From positions 57,824,065 to 57,888,064 of the forward strand of contig NC_134952.1 in NCBI RefSeq assembly GCF_965638725.1: DNA of 64,000 nt. The letters are read 5' to 3'. Within the stretch, counting starts at the first letter, position 1, and each line of letters begins with the position of its first letter. The position numbers and the translations under genes were made by a program. Shown here in pieces: positions 57,701-64,000 of the stretch. Source of the DNA: Aptenodytes patagonicus. Taxonomy: Eukaryota; Chordata; Aves; Sphenisciformes; Spheniscidae. The notes under the pieces are model-generated. The model saw only the letters and a program-made list of their open reading frames with translations, was not told the DNA's origin and made no database searches.

Positions 57701-60700
57701 CCTTTCCTTCTCAAGTTCGCTGAAATGAACAGTGTTGTCTCATGCTGGTGTTGCTTTTTATCCTGGTACGTGTCATCAAAACGGCATAGACGTTCACCTC
57801 AAAATAGCACGTGGTTAGAATTTCAAGGTTTATGTAAGAATCTAGGTGCTAGTCGTCTTTCCATAAATATGACACAGTCCTGTGTGGGCTGTCTTACACT
57901 TGGCTTACACGTTAAAAGGGACTTTAATGTAACAAGCTGCCAGGCAGGAAGAGGACAGTTTTGTGGATCATCTTTTACAGTACTGAGGGAAAGAAGGGTG
58001 ATACCATTGTAACAAGAGTCTTCAGAACCCATTTGAACAATGAATTTGTCATTTGCAGAGTGGCTTGCTAACTTACCCATAGCTTTGGCTTTTAATTTAT
58101 TTGAAGTGTGCTATGTTGCTAAAAGGACTATCAACTCTCTGCCTTCATAGCTGCTGAATAAGCTAATAGGCATATTAAAGTGGTGCATGGAATCCTTTGT
58201 GTTTAGTTCGTGTAGCAATGAGAACACCCTTAAGAGACCCAAGTGAACAACAGAAAACAGTTAGGATAGAACTGCTTATTAGTTCTGAAGAGAATGTAAT
58301 TAAGTAATTTGAATTTGCATGAAGAATTTCATCAGTTTAGAGAACATACAATCACAGTTCCAATCTTCGTTTTGACTGGCAGCTCATACTTGTTAAAATT
58401 TTGGCTTGCAGTTGAGCTGTTACTGTAAGAAGCTGCTTTTGGGTCTGCATAGGGTCATTTCCACAGAAATTAGCTAAAACATAAATCGAAGTGAAAGATA
58501 TCAAAGGAGTAGTTGGTGAAAGACGAGCAGGGACCACTTGCTTTGATTTGACTGTCAGTGGCTGGCCAGTCCCTTTCTGTTCACAGTGTATGTGTTTCTT
58601 ATTTTTCTGGACTTGTTACTGTTGGACTAAAAGTTAAGACAACCTCTCCTCAAAAATTTAACTGTGGCCTATGGTCTGTGGCCTCAACTTCTTGGAATTC
58701 TCTGGGCATTCATGTTTCAGTGATGTTCCTGATACTTTCCAGGACTTATCTTTGGGATTGGTCTCTGTCTAACACAAGTCAAGTTTGAAGACTAACCTCT
58801 TCGATACTCTACTCTCCATTTCTGGCTCCAAAGACTGCCTCTTCCCATGCAGCAGAACTGATAAAGAATCTCCAGAATCAATGTAATTGCTGAACTCTGA
58901 GTTATCAGCTGTGAAAATAAACAGTCTTGTGAATTGCCTTACATCTGCTTCAGAAAGGTATGAATGGCTTCAAAAACACAGAGCAGCTTACAGTTGTAGG
59001 AAGATATCTTTGCATTAGTTTGGGTGAAGCTTTTCTCCCATCCCTGGCCACCCAGTCCAAAGATCTGTGACTTTTTTATTTTGTGACAGTATCTTGTTTC
59101 TCATTCCCTAGAAGCAAGGTCATGTTGATTTTTCAATCTAAAAGTATAAGCTTTTGGCAGTCTTTCGGCAATAACAAGTCAGTTTATGATCAGTGTACAC
59201 ATTGGTGTAATTGGGGGCTTTCCAGAGACTCCCAGATTAGAAATATGTAAAGAAATCATTGGCTAGTGAGGACAAAACTCTTTATCAGCAGTTAGCATGA
59301 TACAAATATTAAATAATAACCATGATAAATAATATCCTTGTACTTCCTATTCCTGTTTTTTTCTAATTTCCTTTCTCAGAGGTTACAGCTAGCATGTTCC
59401 TGTTTCATTTGGATGAACCCAACTGGTTGTAAGTCTCCCATAGACATGACTACTGTTCCGATTTTTTTTTTTTGTCGTGTCGGGCAGTTTCAAGCTGTAT
59501 TGAGATGCCACTTGCTGTTTAGTTGCTAGTCTCTTAATGATGTTTAATTCTGATGTGAGACATTTCCTTTTTGTGTGTCAATCTTAGCCCAGTTGTATTC
59601 ATCACACGCTTGATAGGTGCCCTGCTTCTGGTTATGGTGCACCTGTTGGAATGTCTGTTCTGTCTTGGAGTTCAGAGTAGCTTTGTAGACATCCACCTCT
59701 TCGCCAACAGTCAGGTTAGAAACTCAATTTGGAATTTTTTTTTCAGTGACCAAATATTTTTCCTCGCTTCTAAAGTCTGTTCCAAGTAGTCCTTCACGTA
59801 AGGTCAGAAGGTGCATTTGGATTCCTATTGATGGGGTGTTCTGGAACAGTAATGATAGAAAAGAAGAACAGGCACTGCTGTCCAGGAAACTCAGTGTTTT
59901 GTGTAACTGAAAATGTTTAAGTATCTCTGTTAATTGTTATTATTTAGGGCTTACAGCTTGTTGGGGGAACTGAGAAAAGAGCAACAGAGATTAGTCTATT
60001 GTAGTGACTCTTAGCAAATTTTGTCCATTGTTATGTGTAGGGACTGCTGCAAGTGCAGGTGTGGAAAGACTACTGGAAGTTCTTACAGTGTCTTTAGCAT
60101 TTATACAGTCGTGGTGCATTCCTAGATAAATGCAATAAGTGTGGTTTTCACTTCAAAGGCTATAGAAGGCTCAAAGAACATAAAATTAGTCCCACAAAGT
60201 ATTTTCATTACATGGTGTACTTCAGAAAATTCAAATTATTAAGAAAAAGCCACTGTGCTCTAACTGGTGAAGTATTAGCATGAACATATGCTCTATTATT
60301 ACAAATAAAATCAAGCTGTACAGAATAAAGTAATTTCTGAGACCTGCAACCTACCTAGCATCCTTAGCCTGCTCTATTGCATTTCCTTTCTTGTACGTCT
60401 TGATCTTGAAAAACAAACTGTAGAACAAAATTTTGCTATGTTCTGATCCTAGATCGTTTAAAAGAGGAACTTGATTACAGTGTCTTGTCTTACAAAGTGC
60501 TTGTGCTCCAGCTCATTACACTTCGTTTCTAATTTTAAAATATTTTTAAACTCTCTTCCATTTCTATATGAGTGTTTCGATTTAATGTATTCTCCATAAA
60601 TTTAGAAAAATGCTCTCTCCTTTATTGCACCATGGTACTTGAATTACACTGGAGTACTGTCACAGCATGTTTTGCTGGAAAATTTGATCTACCTTTAATA

Positions 60701-62975
60701 TATATAGATCTTATGCCAGGTGCTGATGAATTTCTTAAAAAGGACAGTAAGCCTTTCTCTCACCAGTATGTCTGGACGATTTATAATGATGTAGCAAGGC
60801 AGCTAAGTCTGCAGAGGATACTTGAATCTCTTAACTGTACTTAAAAGAAGTTCCTCAGCTTGGTAAAAAGCAATTTTCTGTGGCTTGACTCACCCGATCT
60901 CAGGACTCTTTTTTTCTCTGTGTATTGTAGAAACTGGTTGCAGATCCCTGAGCAAACAGAGCTCTGAAAAATAAAACCAAAAAGATTGGTGAAGGTTTTG
61001 CTAGTGCTTATCTAATAATCTGTATAATTTCTACCAAAAGTTTCTAAAAAAACTTTGAACAAATAAAATGAGGAAAACTTCAAGAAGCTAAAAACTGAAA
61101 TAAGCAATTAAAAATTGAATTATAAAACATACTGAATAGTTCTTCATATACAGAATGTTAAGATACTGGCACTGAATATACTTACTGCATGTAATCATGC
61201 CCAGTTTGCTAGTACACAGTGCTGGTTTACCTCGGGTGAGCAGAACCCCTGTAATTTTAGGATTCCTCATTTCAGTACATCTTTTATTTGTTTTGGATTT
61301 ATTCTCTTCCATTGAGTCATCTTCTAAAGTATTAAAATTAAACTTCAGATGAAATTCGAGGAGTCAAATTTTTACCTTGGCTACAGTAAAACCCAGGTTT
61401 TAATCTGGGTCTTCTTTCTTAAGACTTACCCACAGAGTCTTGTTTGCTCTCAGAGCCTTGCTGACTGAGCAACCCCATTCCCTGCCCTAAGCCTAAGTTA
61501 TTTGAGAGTAGCTGATGCTGCACCATACTGAAGTGGTGTCAAGAGCCAATCTAAATTCCACCTGTCTTTAGTTTCAGAATGGCTGCGGTTATTGCCTTTC
61601 CTGGGCGTGCTGGCCTTGCTTGGTTACCTTGCTGTTCGTCCATTCCTCCCCAAGAAGAAACAGCAAAAGGATAGCTTGATTAACCTCAAGATCCAGAAGG
61701 AAAATCCAAAAGTAGTGAATGAAATAAACATTGAAGATCTGTGCCTCACTAAAGCTTACTGCAGGTGTTGGCGTTCTAAGACGGTAAGACACTTTGTGCT
61801 ACTGTAAGATTAGAGATTGAAATTTGCATATTTTTATCAGTGCTTCAGTGGTGAATTGCTACATGTTGACCTGTTGCTTTTCTCTGGAGGTGCAACATGT
61901 TCCTGGTTTTTGAGAATGGCAGAGTTTTTATTTTTTCTCTTCACTGTAAACCTATCTACATGCAGAAAGAAACTGTAGAAACTTCTAAGAAACACAGAAG
62001 GGTTTTTCTAGAAACACTTACAGAGTGACCACCTGTGAGTAGATTAAAACCAAGCAAGCCTTGTTTGATATTTGGAAATATATTGCAACCAATTAGAAGA
62101 TAACTACTCTATTTTGCAGAAACAATGCTTAGAAAGTTGTTCATATTAGAATGAAAGTAAGGCTGGACCTGTGTTGGTGAGGGAGAGCATATCCCCATCT
62201 GGTCCAGAGCAGCCAGTAGATGACTGACATATAATATATATATTATATATATATATATAAAAAAAATATATAGATGACAGTTTGGATAGTCTGTATACCC
62301 CAGATCAACTAGATGTAATGGGTATTTTTCATCTACCCTCAGTTTCTTTCGAATGTCCTGACTGCACTCTGGTTTTGTGCTCTCTGGACCGAATGCTTTC
62401 CTGTTTTAACAAAAAAATCTGCCCTGGACCTAAGAAACCCTCTCAGCTATTCTCCCTCCTCCCTCCCTCCTCAGAATAATCACTTCAGCAAAGTATTTCA
62501 GTTTTCCTTAAAACAGTACTTTCTTGTTGCAGATGATTAAATCTATTAAGAGCACTTTTACTACTTCCACAATAAACCTTAAACCATTTGTGGCTGCGAT
62601 GGCTGCTTTGCTTGCTGTTCTTTCATGGAAAAGGCTTTGTCCCTAACTTTGTGTCTAAGAACAGCAATTTTAGGACCTCACAAACTTAGTTACCTGTTAG
62701 CAGTGGTTTTTTTCCTTAGTAACATGTGTCTTCTCTCTGAGAGGACACAGGGAGTTTGATGTTGAAACGGGACATAGGAAGAACTAGCAACACTATCAAA
62801 GTGCTCTTGGTGTAGGAAGAAGTATAAAAATTACCATGCAATTGCTGTACAGTTATACTAATTCCTCATGTATGTTTTCTTCCAGTTCCCTGTCTGTGAT
62901 GGCTCCCACAACAAGCACAATGAATTAACAGGAGATAATGTAGGTCCACTAATACTCAAGAAGAAAGAAGTATAG
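54670..62975 (+). CDS. CISD2: CDGSH iron-sulfur domain protein 2, complete, three coding exons
   Basis: CISD2 (NAF-1, Miner1) is a homodimeric membrane-anchored 2Fe-2S protein of the ER, the mitochondria-associated membrane and the outer mitochondrial membrane. It takes part in calcium and iron homeostasis and in Beclin-1/BCL2 control of autophagy, and is mutated in Wolfram syndrome 2. Exons of 103, 212 and 90 nt give 134 codons plus TAG. Residues 1-34 form the N-terminal lumenal part; a single membrane helix covers about residues 41-61 ([20 protein letters not shown]). The cytosolic CDGSH domain has the complete 3Cys-1His ligand set: Cys98, Cys100, Cys109 and His113, in CRCW and CDGSH. The human protein, as I remember it, has 135 residues with the ligands one position later; here one Ala before YCRCW is absent. 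The ATG has an ideal Kozak context (GCCGCCGCCATGG). Confidence 0.97.
54773..61571 (+). other. CISD2: CISD2 intron 1
   Basis: 6.8-kb intron, AT-rich after the CpG island ends near 55.0 kb. No exon, RNA gene or transposon recognised; open frames under 100 codons appear random. Confidence 0.75.
61572..61783 (+). CDS. CISD2: CISD2 exon 2
   Basis: 212 nt after the acceptor GTCTTTAG; codes the membrane helix, the linker and the first two cluster ligands in YCRCWRSKT. Donor GTAAGA, phase 0 out. Confidence 0.97.
62230..62275. repeat. Imperfect (AT)n / palindromic AT tract
   Basis: Alternating AT run broken by a central TATTATA and an A7 stretch; self-complementary, so it could extrude as a cruciform. 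Intron of CISD2. Confidence 0.8.
62533..62646 (+). other. CISD2: Possible alternative last exon of CISD2
   Basis: A good acceptor (TTTCTTGTTGCAG) is followed at once by an open frame of 37 codons beginning with ATG and ending TAA, in phase with exon 2. It contains a hydrophobic stretch ([14 protein letters not shown]). Splicing exon 2 to it would replace the last two cluster ligands by a second membrane segment. It has no support beyond the splice site and frame. Confidence 0.2.
62886..62975 (+). CDS. CISD2: CISD2 exon 3
   Basis: 90 nt after the acceptor TTTCTTCCAG; codes [20 protein letters not shown] and the final basic LKKKEV tail, ending in TAG. It supplies the last Cys and the His of the cluster. 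Confidence 0.97.
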   Translation, partial: FPVCDGSHNKHNELTGDNVGPLILKKKEV

Positions 62976-63245
62976 CAGATGCTTAATCCACTAGATCATG
63001 ACTGATAAAAAGTCTTTTTATACTGTTGTAGTTGCAAGGGACAGCATTTTATTATGTGATTGGTATGATTTAGTCTAATGATTGTTGTAGATTTCTTTTT
63101 GGAATAAACTGCATTTAGACAGTGCTAAATCTGTCAGTGTTTTGATACTTCTAAGAAGAGTTACGTCTGCTTTGTAAAACTGTAAAGTAACTATCTCTGT
63201 AAATAAGTCGTTTATTTCAATAATAAAATGACTTCCTACAATTAA
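62976..63245 (+). other. CISD2: CISD2 3' UTR
   Basis: Short untranslated tail. AATAAA signals at 63103-63108 and 63222-63227; the second is followed by a T-rich stretch, so the 3' end is probably near 63.24 kb. Another AATAAA near 63.40 kb could give a longer form. Confidence 0.6.
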
Positions 63246-64000
63246 GCCTTTTTTGTGTGAACATGCATTTATAAAACTGTCATTATTTCCAAGTGACAGA
63301 AGTGCACCTTTCTGTTGATTTTGTTTTGCTGAGAAGTCATGTTTTGTTCTGCTTTTCAGGAACAAATTTAAGTGCACTTAAGTGGGGGAAAAAAGATAAT
63401 AAATTCATCCTTTGTGAATGTACCTAAGCATATCACTGAGGGCAGGCAGCATAGCAATGTTAAGTTATGCTAGGTGAAGGTCTGGCCTGTGCAGTGCCTA
63501 AGCGGGCAGTTTATTAGTCTCATGCAAAGTAGCCCAGGTCAGACAAACCCCACACAGCTGGACAGTCTCATACCATGTCCTAGGTGGAGTGCTGCAGTTC
63601 CAGACCATGTAAACTAAACTATCGAGCAGGTCAGTCCCTAACATTATCCCTTTATTTTGGGCCCCTGTGTTGATTGTTCATGGGCTCCTGTAAGGAAACA
63701 CAAATTTGCTCCTTGCAAGTTCACTTGCACTGTAGCCGCTACCTTTTGTAGCGGGGACTTTCATGGGAGGTATGGGTTAAATGACAGAACCAAGAAAGCA
63801 GAGCTGAGCTGTATTCTTGGCTTGTTACCCATTCAGAATGATTATTTGGGCAAGTTAGAACTTCGCTGTGGTACAGCTTAATTTCAGATGCAGGTAAATA
63901 ATTACTACTTATCTAACTGTTAGACTTCTAATTAATTCTTCTAAAGTACTTTATTCTTCAATGAAAGACTGTATCCATCGGTTTAAAAATAAAAATTTCA
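63246..64000. other. Flank after CISD2, nothing recognised
   Basis: Ordinary sequence with no exon or repeat I can name. In human the next gene is SLC9B1; no part of it is visible here. Confidence 0.55.

Larger units (their letters stand above)
61784..62885 (+). other. CISD2: CISD2 intron 2
   Basis: 1.1-kb intron. It contains an AT-rich alternating tract (about 62230-62275) and a possible alternative last exon at 62533. Confidence 0.8.

Noticed and set aside
60572-60844. 90-codon frame in CISD2 intron 1
   Set aside because: No splice sites, no motif, AT-rich.

Overview
The window is a nuclear genomic segment from a bird. Evidence: a CR1 LINE fragment of the avian type at about 8.6 kb, split genes with GT-AG introns, three CpG-island promoters, and the vertebrate gene order MANBA - UBE2D3 - CISD2 (the order on human 4q24). 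The species cannot be fixed from sequence alone.

Layout. 1-2405: the 5' end of MANBA (minus strand; exon 1 and the start of intron 1, the rest lies off the left edge) with its CpG-island promoter running to about 2.79 kb. 2.8-17.6 kb: intergenic, mostly unique AT-rich sequence with one CR1 remnant and a poly-C tract. 17.6-39.9 kb: UBE2D3 (minus strand), with all seven coding exons, a 3' UTR with several poly(A) signals, and a 14.6-kb first intron. 38.9-41.2 kb: its CpG island. 41.2-54.1 kb: the interval between UBE2D3 and CISD2. No known gene is recognised here, but it carries a cluster of exon-like segments with good minus-strand splice sites (43.4-49.0 kb), the best candidate for something undescribed. 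54.2-55.0 kb: CpG island and promoter of CISD2 with two NRF-1 palindromes and a G-rich pentamer array. 54.67-63.2 kb: CISD2 (plus strand, three coding exons, complete). The last 0.8 kb is 3' flank.

The three known genes are not a pathway. MANBA is a lysosomal exoglycosidase, UBE2D3 a ubiquitin-conjugating E2 of cytosol and nucleus, and CISD2 an ER/outer-mitochondrial-membrane 2Fe-2S protein. They share house-keeping, TATA-less CpG promoters; NRF-1 type palindromes occur at both UBE2D3 and CISD2.

Exon borders of UBE2D3, CISD2 and MANBA exon 1 were read base by base from splice sites and reading frame. Protein comparisons with human are from memory. Most other open frames are chance frames in introns, intergenic DNA or GC-rich islands and are not listed.
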